64,000 nucleotides of DNA. Source: Gemmatimonadota bacterium (GTDB taxonomy: Bacteria; Gemmatimonadota; Gemmatimonadetes; Gemmatimonadales; Gemmatimonadaceae). Positions 52,956 through 62,470 of the stretch are shown one piece after another (the first letter of the stretch is position 1; each line of letters begins with the position of its first letter). The translations under genes and the position numbers were made by a program. Below the pieces are notes generated by a model, which was given only the letters and a program-made list of their open reading frames with translations, was not told the DNA's origin and did not search any database. The DNA lies in contig JAJPIM010000026.1 of the NCBI GenBank assembly GCA_021324775.1, positions 1 through 64,000 of the forward strand, given 5' to 3'.

Positions 52956-54430
52956 GACGCGGCGCCGGCGGCCGGGGCCCGGGTGGGCGACACGGCCGCA
53001 CGGCCGGGCGCCGGGACCGAGAAGCCGTTCTGCCCGCGGCGCGAGGACCCTCTGGCCGGACCGATCAACGCTGCGAGCGCCGCCGCCTGCCGGGCTGCCA
53101 ACGCAAGCGTCTCATTGACGTTGAGCGTCCCGTACGCGATTTGCGCCGAGTTCACCACGAAGACATTGTCGATCGACGTCTGGAGCGGCGGCAGCAGGGA
53201 CCGCGAGTAGTCGATCGTGGAAATCGCGTGCACCTCGCGGACGCGTGCCACGCGTGATGCCAGCACGTCGCCCTGCCGGAACTGCGGATACATCCGGGCC
53301 AGCGTCGCCACGGTTTCAGCGACCAGGTCGTCGTCGCTGCGCTTCCACGTCGGATCATCCTGGGCCAGGTAGCGCGGGAGATAGACGAGGGACCGGCCGC
53401 CGAACGATGCGGGATCCACGAGCGCGGTCATCTCGATCACACCGGTGAACGGGATGCCGGGGTCGGTGATATTGGTGACGTAGTAATCGGCCAGCGGGCG
53501 CGCGAGCAACAGCGATGGACAGACCACGCCCTGATAGACGACCTTCTGCAACCGCTCACGTTCCGGCGCCGTCAACTGCGGGCAGAGCGCCGCGACGCGG
53601 CCGCATGGTAGGGTGAGCACCACGGCATCGAAGTGGCGGGACGATCCATCCGCGAAGCGCACCTCGCCGCCCGCGGCGTCGCCACGCACGTCGGTCGCCG
53701 GCCGGCCGGTGACAATTTCGATACCGCGGCTCTCGAGCGCGGACCGCAAGTGGGTCAGAACGGCGTCGTAGCCGCCTTCGACGTACCCGAACATCTCGCG
53801 CTTGAGACCGGAGCGCCTGGCCGCATAGAGACGGGCGATGATCGCCCAGATGAACGCCGCGCTCGCGAGCCGGTAGTTCTCACCGAGCTTGCTGCGCAGC
53901 AGCGGCAGCCAGATGCGTTCGACCGTGCTGCGGCCGGACAGACGTGTCAGCCATTCGACGACCGTCACCTGCTCGAGTGGCGCCGGGTCCTTGACGCGCG
54001 AGGCGTAGAGGATCGTCCACCCCAGCCGCGCCTTGGCGAAGAGGCCAAGCGGCGGGAACATCAGGAAATCGAGCGCGGACGACATCGACACGAGTCGTCC
54101 GCCGGTAAAGAATCCGGTGCGCGTGGTGCGCCAGCGGAGGCGGTCGCCGAGCCCGATATCGTCGAGCAGCGCGCGCAGGTGGGAGTCCGAGAGCAGCGTC
54201 ACGTGGTAGAAGCGGTCCCACGTCACGTCCCCGATGCTGTCGGCCGCCGCCAGGCCGCCGAGGGCTGCCGCGCCTTCGATCACGGTCACGCGATGGCCGT
54301 TCCGCGCCAGTTGGGCGGCCAGGCCGAGGCCCAGCATCCCACCGCCCACGATCCCGACATGCGGGTGCGCGCCCGCCACCGGGCCGCTGGATGGCGGTCC
54401 GCTCGTAATGCCCTGATCGCCGGCTGTCAC
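52952..54430 (-). CDS. NAD(P)/FAD-dependent oxidoreductase (HemY/UDP-galactopyranose mutase-like)
   Basis: 492 residues from GTG 54430, overlapping the fused gene stop (GTGA). Seen: dinucleotide fold VGIVGGGMLGLGLAAQLARNGHRVTVIEG, a FAD-binding C-terminal HxE-like region ending NVFVVNSAQIAYGTLNVNETLALAARQAAAL. Known: COG1232-type oxidoreductases recur in polysaccharide loci and act on glycan precursors or lipids. The exact substrate is unknown. Confidence 0.8.
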   Translation of the reverse strand: MTAGDQGITSGPPSSGPVAGAHPHVGIVGGGMLGLGLAAQLARNGHRVTVIEGAAALGGLAAADSIGDVTWDRFYHVTLLSDSHLRALLDDIGLGDRLRWRTTRTGFFTGGRLVSMSSALDFLMFPPLGLFAKARLGWTILYASRVKDPAPLEQVTVVEWLTRLSGRSTVERIWLPLLRSKLGENYRLASAAFIWAIIARLYAARRSGLKREMFGYVEGGYDAVLTHLRSALESRGIEIVTGRPATDVRGDAAGGEVRFADGSSRHFDAVVLTLPCGRVAALCPQLTAPERERLQKVVYQGVVCPSLLLARPLADYYVTNITDPGIPFTGVIEMTALVDPASFGGRSLVYLPRYLAQDDPTWKRSDDDLVAETVATLARMYPQFRQGDVLASRVARVREVHAISTIDYSRSLLPPLQTSIDNVFVVNSAQIAYGTLNVNETLALAARQAAALAALIGPARGSSRRGQNGFSVPAPGRAAVSPTRAPAAGAAS

Positions 54431-56346
54431 GACTTGCGGCGCGTCGCCAGGCGTTGGAAGGCGAGCCGCGCCAACAGCCCCAAATGGCCGGCAATCGTCC
54501 GCAGCACCTTCATCTTCGAACGTCCGATCATCCGGACCTCGAGCGTCGTCGGGTATTCCGCGATCTTGGAGCCCCGCAGGTCGAGCTTCCCGAGCATCTC
54601 CGCGACGCCGAGGAACCCGGTGTTGTCCAACTGCACCGTGGCCGCAGCGCTCCGGCGGTACACGCGGAAACAGCTCGTGTAGGTGGCCAATCGCTGGTGG
54701 AGCACGATCCGGTACAGGCCGGACAGCGATTTGGACAGGCCGAGCCGCCACGCCGGCACGTTGCGGACCTTGCCGAGCGCATGGTACGGCGATGCCGTCA
54801 CCAGGTCAACGCCGTCGGCCAGGAGCGGGATCATGTGCTGCAGCTCGTGCGGGTCGTATGTACAGTCACAGTCCATCGAGCATACGATGTCGGTCGTCGC
54901 GCGCTGGATGCCGGTGACGATCCCCGCCGCGACGCCCTGATTGGTGGCGTGCCGCACGATGACGCAGTTCGGACGGTCGCCGAAGATCCGGTGGAGCGCT
55001 TCATTGGTGCCGTCGGAACTGTGATCGTCCACGAAGATGAACGTGAAAGCGTACGCCGTGAGGTGCGCTTCCACACTCGCCAGCGTATTGGCGAGATAGG
55101 GGAGGATCAACTCTTCGTTGTAGCACGGGATGACGACCGACACCGGTATGCGCTCGGCGGGCGGTACCGCCAGAACGGGGCCTGATGCGGACCCGGCACT
55201 CAGCAGCCCGCGCGCGTCGCCGCCACCGATTTGCGCGTCGCCGCTTCCGGCCGGCTTCAGGACCATCACGCCGCCCGAGACCCGCGCACGCGGCAGAATC
55301 GTCTCGCGGGTGTCCATGCGGATCGCGGTGGGCGTCAGGCCCAGATATCCGGCCGCAGTCGTGAACTGATATCGTTTGAGGTAGTACCGCAGTATGTGCG
55401 GCATCCGGTCGAGGTTCCGGTACTGGCGCACGCGCGAGAACCACGGGGCCGAGTTGATCTTGGGCTGGTCCGGATCGAGCTCCCACGTATGGAAGTACAT
55501 GACGTAGGGCGCGGTATACGTACGCGTCCATTGCGCGACGGCGCGCCGGACCATCCGCTCCGGAAACTGCCGGAAATAATTGCCGCCGGCGATCGGCACG
55601 AGGAATCCGAAGACATCCGCGGTCGATATCGGCAACTCCCACAGCGTGCGGTCATTGTAGCGGTGCAGATGGGCGAAGCGCCGCCACGGCTCCGATGCGT
55701 AGGACCGGAGGATCGGACCGACGCTGGAGTCGTACTCGTAGCCCTCATCGGCGAGGACATCGAGGGCCCACAGGTCGGCCGGCTGAAACCAGTCGTCGGC
55801 GACCCGATAGCCGATGATGCGGTGACCGCCCGCCCGTTCGAGCGCCTCGCGGGCGCGGGCGAGGTCGTCCCGGAATTCCGCTGGCGTCAACTGCCGGATG
55901 TTGCGGTGGTAGTAGCCCTTGCTGGCGATCTCGTGTCCGCGCTCAGCGACCACGCGGATCAGCTCCGGCATCGTGTCCGCGACCCACCCCAGCACGAAAA
56001 ACGTGGCCCGCGACTGGAACTCGTCCAGAAGGTCGAGCGTGCGCATGGTACTCGCTTCGATGCGCCGCTCGAACCGGTACCACTGCCCGCGCTGAATGAC
56101 GCGGTTGAAGGCACCGACGTGGTAGTAATCCTCCAGCGCGACGGTCAGGATGTGCGGCCCGGTCGCCGACGCGTCGATCTCGAAATTCGATCGGCGAACG
56201 GAGAGAGCGCCGCCCGGTGTCTGCGCCGTCACTCGCATGGGCCTGACGTCACGACCGAGGGAAGAGGCGCCGCGATGGGTCGGGGCGGACCGGCCGAAGC
56301 TGGACTCGGGGTTGGAGCTTGTATTGGGGTCCACGATGTCCACCAC
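54427..56346 (-). CDS. Fusion of degenerate DUF3473 deacetylase and GT2 glycosyltransferase
   Basis: 639 residues, first gene of the minus operon. Seen: DUF3473-like domain (residues 60-330): motif 1 TVALEDYYHVGAF has Ala70 where Asp is expected; motif 2 IASKGYYHRNI has Lys143 where the first His is expected; motif 3 GYRVADDW instead of GYRAPSF. The C-terminal half (about 400-620) is a GT2 of dolichyl-phosphate-sugar type with VVIPCYNEE, VDDHSSDGT and DxD in MDCDCTYDP. Known: active deacetylases need these residues. Inferred: the first half may bind glycan and guide the transferase. GTG start. Confidence 0.88.
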   Translation of the reverse strand: MVDIVDPNTSSNPESSFGRSAPTHRGASSLGRDVRPMRVTAQTPGGALSVRRSNFEIDASATGPHILTVALEDYYHVGAFNRVIQRGQWYRFERRIEASTMRTLDLLDEFQSRATFFVLGWVADTMPELIRVVAERGHEIASKGYYHRNIRQLTPAEFRDDLARAREALERAGGHRIIGYRVADDWFQPADLWALDVLADEGYEYDSSVGPILRSYASEPWRRFAHLHRYNDRTLWELPISTADVFGFLVPIAGGNYFRQFPERMVRRAVAQWTRTYTAPYVMYFHTWELDPDQPKINSAPWFSRVRQYRNLDRMPHILRYYLKRYQFTTAAGYLGLTPTAIRMDTRETILPRARVSGGVMVLKPAGSGDAQIGGGDARGLLSAGSASGPVLAVPPAERIPVSVVIPCYNEELILPYLANTLASVEAHLTAYAFTFIFVDDHSSDGTNEALHRIFGDRPNCVIVRHATNQGVAAGIVTGIQRATTDIVCSMDCDCTYDPHELQHMIPLLADGVDLVTASPYHALGKVRNVPAWRLGLSKSLSGLYRIVLHQRLATYTSCFRVYRRSAAATVQLDNTGFLGVAEMLGKLDLRGSKIAEYPTTLEVRMIGRSKMKVLRTIAGHLGLLARLAFQRLATRRKS

Positions 56347-56657
56347 TCAGCAAGCCAGTGGCCACGCGAAGCGACGCCACGGGCCCAGTCTCCGGCTCAC
56401 GGGAATCATTCTCAAGTCTATGTCGATTAGTGAGTTAACAATCGTCAAAGAGATCGAAACACGGGGTGCCACCAACCCGCGGCCGCGGGCTGGCCACGCG
56501 TCAACCGGCATCTGTGGCATTGCCTCTACAATCGACGCGCATCGGCGCGATACGCCACTGGAAAATAGCGCGCCAAGCGCGGATACCCGGGAGCAACCCG
56601 CGAATTGGTGATGTGGCGCCCCTATTCCCGTTGAAAGGTTCGCGCTAGCCTACGGAC
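56347..56657. promoter_or_regulatory. Divergent control region of the minus operon and GT4 gene
   Basis: The plus side has TACAAT (56527-56532), five of six bases of a -10, but no good -35. The minus side has TTGACG with weak downstream elements around a GTTAAC palindrome (near 56440). The stretch is less GC-rich than the genes. No coding feature is supported. Confidence 0.3.
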
Positions 56658-57848
56658 GTGCCCGTCGTCCAGCCAGCATCGCAACGATCGATCCTACATG
56701 TCCTGGCGCCGGCTCCGGCTGGCGGACTCGAACGGGTGGTCCGGGCGCTCGCGGTCGGCCAAGCGGCGCGGGGGCACACGGTTACGGTGGCCGCAGTCCT
56801 CGAGCGGAACCACCGGCTGGCCGCCGACGCCGCGGCCGAAGCGTACGAGCACCCCTTCGTCACCAGCCTCGCGGGAACCAGCGTGCTGGCGGTCCCGGTG
56901 ATCGTCGGCCGCCGGGACTACCTGGGAGAGCGGGCGGCGATCCGAAACCTCGCCGCCCAGCACTCCGCGTCCATCGTGCATACCCATGGACGGCGGCCGG
57001 ACGTCGTGGATTCGGGTATCGCGAAAGAGCGCAACATCCCGTCGGTGACGACGGTGCATGGGTTCACGGGGGAAGGGATCCGCAGCTTCGTGAATGCGGC
57101 GATCCAGCGGCGGGCCTTTCGCCAATTCGACGGGGTGGTCGCCGTGTCCGACACGGTGGCTGACGCGCTGATGCGCTTCGGGGTACCAGCGGCCCGGGTC
57201 CACGTCATCCAGAACGCGTATGACCAGGTGGCGCCTCCGCTGGAGCGGGCCGAGGCGCGGACGCGGCTCTTTGCGCGCGCGGATGAGTTCATCATCGGCT
57301 GGGTGGGCCGGTTGTCTCGCGAGAAGGGCCTGGACGTCTTGCTGGCGGCGCTGCCCGAGCTGCGTGACCGGCCGCTAACGGTCGCCGTCATCGGCAGCGG
57401 AGGCGAGCGTCCCGCGCTCGAAGCCGACGCCGCGCGGCTTGGCGTGTCGGAGGCGGTCCGGTGGATGGGCCAGGTGAATGATGCGCCCCGTCTGTTCCGC
57501 GGCTTCGACCTCTTCGTCCTGAGTTCCCGTAGCGAGGGCACGCCGATCGCACTCTTCGAAGCGATGGATGCGGAAATCCCGGTCGTGGCGACCGCCGTCG
57601 GCGGTGTCCCGGCCGTCGTGTCACCCGCAGAGGCGTATCTGGTCCCGCCTGAGGATCCGCCGGCGCTCGCCCGGGCGATTCGCGATTCAGTCGATGATCC
57701 GGCGTCGGGGCGGGCGCGCGCCGCGCGCGCGCGCGGGCGGCTCCGCACGCAATTCGGCACCGCCCCTTGGCTCGACCGATACGACCGGCTGTACGCCGAC
57801 CTGGCAGCGGCCCGCCAACTCCGCAAGGCCGGCCGCGGGGCGGCATGA
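56658..57848 (+). CDS. GT4 family glycosyltransferase
   Basis: 396 residues from GTG 56658. Seen: opening HVLAPAPAGGLERVVRALAVG, N-terminal Rossmann fold, EX7E motif in SSRSEGTPIALFEAMDAE. Length normal. Known: retaining transferase using nucleotide sugars. Inferred role in the cytoplasmic assembly of the repeat unit. Its TGA overlaps the next gene's ATG (ATGA), so the two are translated together. Confidence 0.92.
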   Translation: MPVVQPASQRSILHVLAPAPAGGLERVVRALAVGQAARGHTVTVAAVLERNHRLAADAAAEAYEHPFVTSLAGTSVLAVPVIVGRRDYLGERAAIRNLAAQHSASIVHTHGRRPDVVDSGIAKERNIPSVTTVHGFTGEGIRSFVNAAIQRRAFRQFDGVVAVSDTVADALMRFGVPAARVHVIQNAYDQVAPPLERAEARTRLFARADEFIIGWVGRLSREKGLDVLLAALPELRDRPLTVAVIGSGGERPALEADAARLGVSEAVRWMGQVNDAPRLFRGFDLFVLSSRSEGTPIALFEAMDAEIPVVATAVGGVPAVVSPAEAYLVPPEDPPALARAIRDSVDDPASGRARAARARGRLRTQFGTAPWLDRYDRLYADLAAARQLRKAGRGAA

Positions 57849-59023
57849 CGGTGGCCGGCCCATGGTGGGCGGTTGCGCTCCTGTTCATCCCGGTGGCGCT
57901 CGTCGGGTATGCATACGGTCTGTATCCGCTCGTGCTCACGATCCTGGGCCGCACGCGGCCGGGGGCGACAGAACCGGAGATCCCGGCCGAATGGCCTTTC
58001 ATCAGCATCACCGTGCCGGCCTACAACGAGGAGCGGTCGATCGGCGCGACCATCGAGAACCTGCTGCGCGCGGATTATCCGGCGGACCGCCGGCAGATCC
58101 TGGTCGTGTCCGACGGGTCCACGGACGGAACCGACGCCGTGGTGCGCGCATACGCGGACCGGGGAGTCGAGCTGCTGCGGCTGCCGGTGCGGCGCGGGAA
58201 GACGGCTGCCGAGAACGCGGCCGCCGGCGTGGTGCGCGCCGAGATCATCATCAACACGGATGCCTCGGTGCGCATTCTACCGGACGCCATCAAGCCGCTC
58301 GTGCGCGCCTTTGGCGATCCGACGGTCGGCGTGGCATCGGGCCGTGACGTCAGCATCGGAGATGCCGAGGCCGAGGGGAACCGCGGCGAGTCGGGATACG
58401 TCGGGTACGAGATGGCCGTTCGGGATCTCGAGACGCGACTGGGGTCCATCATCGGCGCGAGCGGATGCTACTACGGGTTTCGCCGGCCGGTGTACGCACC
58501 GGATTTCCCCGACGCCCTGAGCCGCGACTTCGCGAGTGTGCTCATCGCGCGCGAGCGGGGATTCCGGTCGGTGTCTGTTGCCGCCGCTCGCTGCGTTGTC
58601 CCGCGGACCGTGTCGCTGCGCTCGGAGTTCCGGCGCAAAGTCCGGACGATGGCCCGCGGCCTCGCAACGCTGTGGTACAAGCGCGCGCTCCTCGACGCGC
58701 GGCGCTACGGCGTCTTCGCTTTCATGCTGTTCAGCCACAAACTCTGCCGGTGGCTGGTGTATCTGGCGGTGCCACCCGCGCTGCTGGGACTCGTCGTACT
58801 GGCGCTGACGAACCGTGTCGCCGTGGTGGTGCTGGCGGCTGCCGTGGCGGGTGCGGGGATTGGGTGGTGGGCGCTGCGGACGGGCGATCGGCGGCCGCTC
58901 GCGCGTCCAATCGCGTTGTGCGGCTATCTGGTGGGAAGCATCGCCGCGGGGGTGCTGGCCTGGGTGACGTTCTTCCGGGGCCAGCGGATGCCGATGTGGG
59001 AGCCGACCCGCAGGCCGGTCTGA
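57845..59023 (+). CDS. Membrane-anchored GT2 glycosyltransferase
   Basis: 392 residues from ATG 57845, fixed by the ATGA overlap. Seen: N-terminal helix WWAVALLFIPVALVGYAYGL, GT2 core with VPAYNEE, SDGSTDGT and the NTDASVRI acidic motif, then three C-terminal helices. Known: such enzymes extend polysaccharide chains at the membrane. Convergent with the UbiA gene after 26 bases. Confidence 0.9.
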   Translation: MTVAGPWWAVALLFIPVALVGYAYGLYPLVLTILGRTRPGATEPEIPAEWPFISITVPAYNEERSIGATIENLLRADYPADRRQILVVSDGSTDGTDAVVRAYADRGVELLRLPVRRGKTAAENAAAGVVRAEIIINTDASVRILPDAIKPLVRAFGDPTVGVASGRDVSIGDAEAEGNRGESGYVGYEMAVRDLETRLGSIIGASGCYYGFRRPVYAPDFPDALSRDFASVLIARERGFRSVSVAAARCVVPRTVSLRSEFRRKVRTMARGLATLWYKRALLDARRYGVFAFMLFSHKLCRWLVYLAVPPALLGLVVLALTNRVAVVVLAAAVAGAGIGWWALRTGDRRPLARPIALCGYLVGSIAAGVLAWVTFFRGQRMPMWEPTRRPV

Positions 59024-59049
59024 CCGCGGACCGGCGTGGTCGTGCGACT

Positions 59050-60156
59050 CTACGGACCGGTGAACCGGTGCCGCAGCAGAACCGCGGCACACAGGGCACC
59101 CCATCCGAGCACGGTCGCAATGAGCGGGATGTCGGTCCAGACGGCGTCCGTCGGTGATTCCGACGCGGTTCCCGATTCCGCGATGTACCAGTAGCGGAAG
59201 AGACCAAACAGCACGAGCGGCACGGTGATCGCCAACCCGGGCCGCACGGTGATGACGAACAGCCCATAGAAGACCACCGCACTGAGCGCGGACATCTCGG
59301 CGTACCGGTCCAGCAGGCGGACCGTATACAGGCGCAAGACGGATCGCGCCGACCCGCCGGTCGCCACGAGTTCATCCCGTCGCTTGACCGCCGCGAGATA
59401 CAGCGCGAGGCACAGCGTGGTGATGAGCATCCAGAGCGACAGCGGGACGCCGATGGCGACGGCGCCGCAGAACACCCGGAGGACGAAGCCGCCCGCCAGC
59501 GCGAAGATGTCGACGACGGGGATGTGCTTGAGCTTCACCGTGTAGGCGGCATTGAGAAGCACGTAAGCCACCGCGACGGCGGTCGTATCGACGCTCCACA
59601 ACGCGGCGGCCGCGACGATCGCGTACAGCACGGCGAGGAGCATCCGGGCCTGGGCGGGCGTGACCTCTCCGCTCGCGATCGGGCGCGTGCGCGATTTGGT
59701 CGGATGGGCGGCATCGGCCGCCCGATCGGTCAGGTCGTTGAAGACATAGGTGGCCGACGAGGCGATGCAGAAGAGGGCCGTCGCAATGATCGCGCGCTCG
59801 ACCGAGGTCGCGTAAATGAACGTCCCCGAGAAGATGAGCGGGGCCAAGACGAACGTGTTCTTGATCCATTGGCGCGGGCGGAGCAGCCGGACGAAGGCAC
59901 CGGCGCGCCCAGAATGCACGACCGGGCGGGTCATGCCGCGCACCGGCGTGTTGTCCGGGTTGGGGTCGCGGGTGCCGAGGGGCAGCGGTGCGCCCGGCTC
60001 CAGTTGGACGGGCAGCGAGGCGGCGATCTCGGGGGGCGGAGATGGAGGTGCGGGACCGGGCGCTGGCGGGAGCGCGGGAGACGACGTGATGAAGTCGTCG
60101 GTCTGTCTCCCTTCCCTGGGGCCGGGGTCCGCCCCCGGCTGTCTGGGTGCGGTCAC
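59050..60156 (-). CDS. UbiA-family prenyltransferase (decaprenyl-phosphate phosphoribosyltransferase-like)
   Basis: 368 residues if from GTG 60156; the Pro-rich first 74 residues could be dispensable and ATG 59934 is an alternative. Seen: the prenyl-phosphate motif VFNDLTDRAADAAHPTKSRTRP (NDxxD), and about nine hydrophobic segments. Known: in mycobacteria the homolog adds phosphoribose to decaprenyl phosphate for arabinan synthesis. Inferred: makes a lipid-linked pentose donor, which could supply the GT39 enzymes in this locus. Confidence 0.85.
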   Translation of the reverse strand: MTAPRQPGADPGPREGRQTDDFITSSPALPPAPGPAPPSPPPEIAASLPVQLEPGAPLPLGTRDPNPDNTPVRGMTRPVVHSGRAGAFVRLLRPRQWIKNTFVLAPLIFSGTFIYATSVERAIIATALFCIASSATYVFNDLTDRAADAAHPTKSRTRPIASGEVTPAQARMLLAVLYAIVAAAALWSVDTTAVAVAYVLLNAAYTVKLKHIPVVDIFALAGGFVLRVFCGAVAIGVPLSLWMLITTLCLALYLAAVKRRDELVATGGSARSVLRLYTVRLLDRYAEMSALSAVVFYGLFVITVRPGLAITVPLVLFGLFRYWYIAESGTASESPTDAVWTDIPLIATVLGWGALCAAVLLRHRFTGP

Positions 60157-60179
60157 GAGCGGGCCGGCAGTGACGGCGA

Positions 60180-61037
60180 CTACCAGCCGCCGCGCTTGAA
60201 CAGCATCACGGGCAGGGTCTTCAGCATGATGCGCACGTCTTCGACGAGACCCTGCCGCCGCAGGTATTCGAGATCGTAGCGCACCTTGACCCGCACGTCA
60301 TCGATCGACGCGTCGTACGCCGCGCTGATCTGGGCGAGGCCGGTGATGCCTGGCTTGGCCCGCTGGCGGAGCGCGTAGTCGGAGATGTCTTCCTTGAGAC
60401 GGACCACGATCCCAGGGCGCTCTGGGCGCGGGCCGACGATGTTCATGTCGCCCTTGAGCACGTTCCAGAGTTGCGGCAGCTCGTCAATGCGGGATTTGCG
60501 CAGGAAGCGCCCGACCGGTGTGACCCGCGGGTCGTTCTTCGTGGCCCACACCTCGCCGCAATGGCGCTCGGCGTCGATGTACATCGAGCGGAACTTGTAG
60601 ATCGTGAAGACGAGCCCACCGACGTCGCGGGCGCGGCGGTCGTAGAGCGCGAGCGCACGTCGCGACCGGCGGTCGATGCCGACGCGGGTCTGCGTGTACA
60701 GGATCGGGCCGGGTGAGGTCAGCTTGACGATGATCGCGATGATCAGGAAAACCGGAGTCAGCGCGATCAACGCGACGGTCGCGATCACGATGTTGGCGGC
60801 GCGATTGGCGATCTCCGACCGGCTCCGGGGCGCGTGGGCGGCGCGGTTCGCGGCGTGCGCGCTCGAGATCCGGGCGGGACGGACCGGTTCGACGGAAGCA
60901 AGACCCGCGATCACGCGAGCCGCCGCACCGGAGACCCAGCCTGGGCGGATCTCTCCCGAGACGCGGGACGGTCCGATCGTCCGCACGTCGGGTAAAGCCT
61001 GGCCGGAGGGCCGGGTGGGAGCGCGGGAGAGGTCCAT
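60180..61037 (-). CDS. Initiating sugar transferase (polyprenyl-phosphate, WcaJ-type)
   Basis: 285 residues. Seen: one N-terminal helix (IVIATVALIALTPVFLIIAIIVKL), then the bacterial sugar transferase domain with KFRSMYIDAE, RKSRIDELPQLWNVLKGDMNIVGPRPERPG and KPGITGLAQI. The usual N-terminal CoA-binding and membrane part of WcaJ is shorter here. Known: transfers sugar-1-phosphate to undecaprenyl phosphate, the first step. Ends 23 bases upstream of the UbiA gene. Confidence 0.93.
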   Translation of the reverse strand: MDLSRAPTRPSGQALPDVRTIGPSRVSGEIRPGWVSGAAARVIAGLASVEPVRPARISSAHAANRAAHAPRSRSEIANRAANIVIATVALIALTPVFLIIAIIVKLTSPGPILYTQTRVGIDRRSRRALALYDRRARDVGGLVFTIYKFRSMYIDAERHCGEVWATKNDPRVTPVGRFLRKSRIDELPQLWNVLKGDMNIVGPRPERPGIVVRLKEDISDYALRQRAKPGITGLAQISAAYDASIDDVRVKVRYDLEYLRRQGLVEDVRIMLKTLPVMLFKRGGW

Positions 61038-61077
61038 GAAGCGGCTTGGGGCCGTCGATTCCAGGTTAGAGGCAGGT

Positions 61078-62016
61078 CTAGTGACGGGTGATCAGCACGA
61101 CGCTGACCGCAATGCCGGCGATCGCGCCGACGACTTCCAGAACGCGAACGAGATTGCCGCCGGCCGGCCGTTCCCCGACGACGATCGCGTCACCGGCCCG
61201 TACATCGAGCTGGTCGAGTGTCTCGCCGCGAGCCAGTGCTTCCTGAACGCGTGAGGCCGGCTGCACCAGGGCCTCGCCGCGACGGACGACGGTCTTGTTG
61301 ATATCGGCCTGGGCGGACAGCCCTCCCGCCTGCATGACGACATCGCTCACGAGTTCATCGGCCGGCGCCGTGTAGAAGCCAGGCCTGAGCACAGGCCCCA
61401 GGACGTCGACGCGGACGAGCGAGACGGCGCGCACGTCCGGATTCCGGAGATACCGGCCGAGCTGCTGTCTGAGAAAGTCCTGCAGCTCCGACCGCAGGAC
61501 ACCGTGGAGCGAGATGTCCGGCATGTTCGTGAGATGGATGACCTGGTTGGCGCGAACGGTGACCGTGTCGCTCAATGTCGGCTCGCCCTGCACGACCATC
61601 GCGATCCGGTCGCCGGCCTGGAAGTCCCCATTGGCCAGGCGCTCTCGCGCTGATGCAGCTTGCGGGCCGTTGCCGGCGGCCAGCGCTTCCAGGTCCGACC
61701 GCGACGCGACGGCGCCGAGTCCCGTGGAACCAGGGGAGGTCACCGCGGGCGGCGGGGTGGTGGGCGATGTCTGGGCGCCTGACGCTGCCGGCAGCACGGC
61801 GGCCGCCAACAACACCGCCGCGAACAGCGCCGCCACGCTGGCGCGGCGACCCAAGCGGCTGGCTCGTCTCGAAGCGGGGAGCGGCTGGCGTGATGTGGCG
61901 CCGGAGTGGCGGCATGGCGGTAGCGTCAACAGCACTGGCGGAGAGGGGCGACGAGCGGTGCGATCGGGGGCGGCAACGAGTGACACGAGGGTCCGAGCAA
62001 GAGACGCGGGAAACAT
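61078..62016 (-). CDS. Wza-like polysaccharide export protein
   Basis: 312 residues from ATG 62016, which is preceded by GGTGGG; in-frame sequence further upstream is less protein-like. Seen: a signal peptide (ASVAALFAAVLLAAAVLPAASGA), poly-export motif GDRIAMVVQGEPTLSDTVTVRAN, an SLBB domain (VLGPVLRPGFYTAPADELVSDV) and a C-terminal transmembrane segment. Known: outer-membrane or periplasmic export of polysaccharide. No lipobox is seen. Last in order of the group 62016 to 59050; control region with a CRP-like site lies upstream. Confidence 0.88.
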   Translation of the reverse strand: MFPASLARTLVSLVAAPDRTARRPSPPVLLTLPPCRHSGATSRQPLPASRRASRLGRRASVAALFAAVLLAAAVLPAASGAQTSPTTPPPAVTSPGSTGLGAVASRSDLEALAAGNGPQAASARERLANGDFQAGDRIAMVVQGEPTLSDTVTVRANQVIHLTNMPDISLHGVLRSELQDFLRQQLGRYLRNPDVRAVSLVRVDVLGPVLRPGFYTAPADELVSDVVMQAGGLSAQADINKTVVRRGEALVQPASRVQEALARGETLDQLDVRAGDAIVVGERPAGGNLVRVLEVVGAIAGIAVSVVLITRH

Positions 62017-62470
62017 ACGCACCCACCGTGCTACGGGAGGTACGTGCGGGGATTTTTGGTAATACCTTGGAGCGGTGGCGGTTACGGGATGAGCCGTCCG
62101 AGTATTCATGTGGCCAGACGACGCCACCTGTAGAGCGCAAACTACATGACTGTAGCGTCGAGAAAGCCGTGCCTTCTGTTCATGACTGATGATCAGCGTG
62201 CAACGTGACATCGGCGTGGCGTACCGGGACAGCCGGTGTGACATCGGTCACAGCCAGTCGTACGTTGAACAGGTACCACTCAGGTATGACTTGGCTATCG
62301 CTTGATGTGACCTGCAGTGCGCTGCGTGTTACGCGCTACCATCGAAGCTGTAGAGCTAATGCGGCACCGGGCGGTAATAGACGAGGCCGCTAAAAAATAC
62401 GAACTCGTTATGCCCGTGACGGTTACGCTGATCGCGAAATCCCGCACGAGACCTGCATAACTCGCGGCAC
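62017..62470. promoter_or_regulatory. Divergent control region with CRP-type site
   Basis: TGTGACATCGGTCACA (62237-62252) fits the CRP consensus TGTGA-N6-TCACA. The half-site sequence GTGACATCGG recurs at 62205-62214, 33 bases (about three helical turns) away, and TGTGAC is present again at 62306. A -10-like CATAAC before 62471 and an inverted element near 62370-62395 are noted. No coding feature is seen. Confidence 0.55.
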
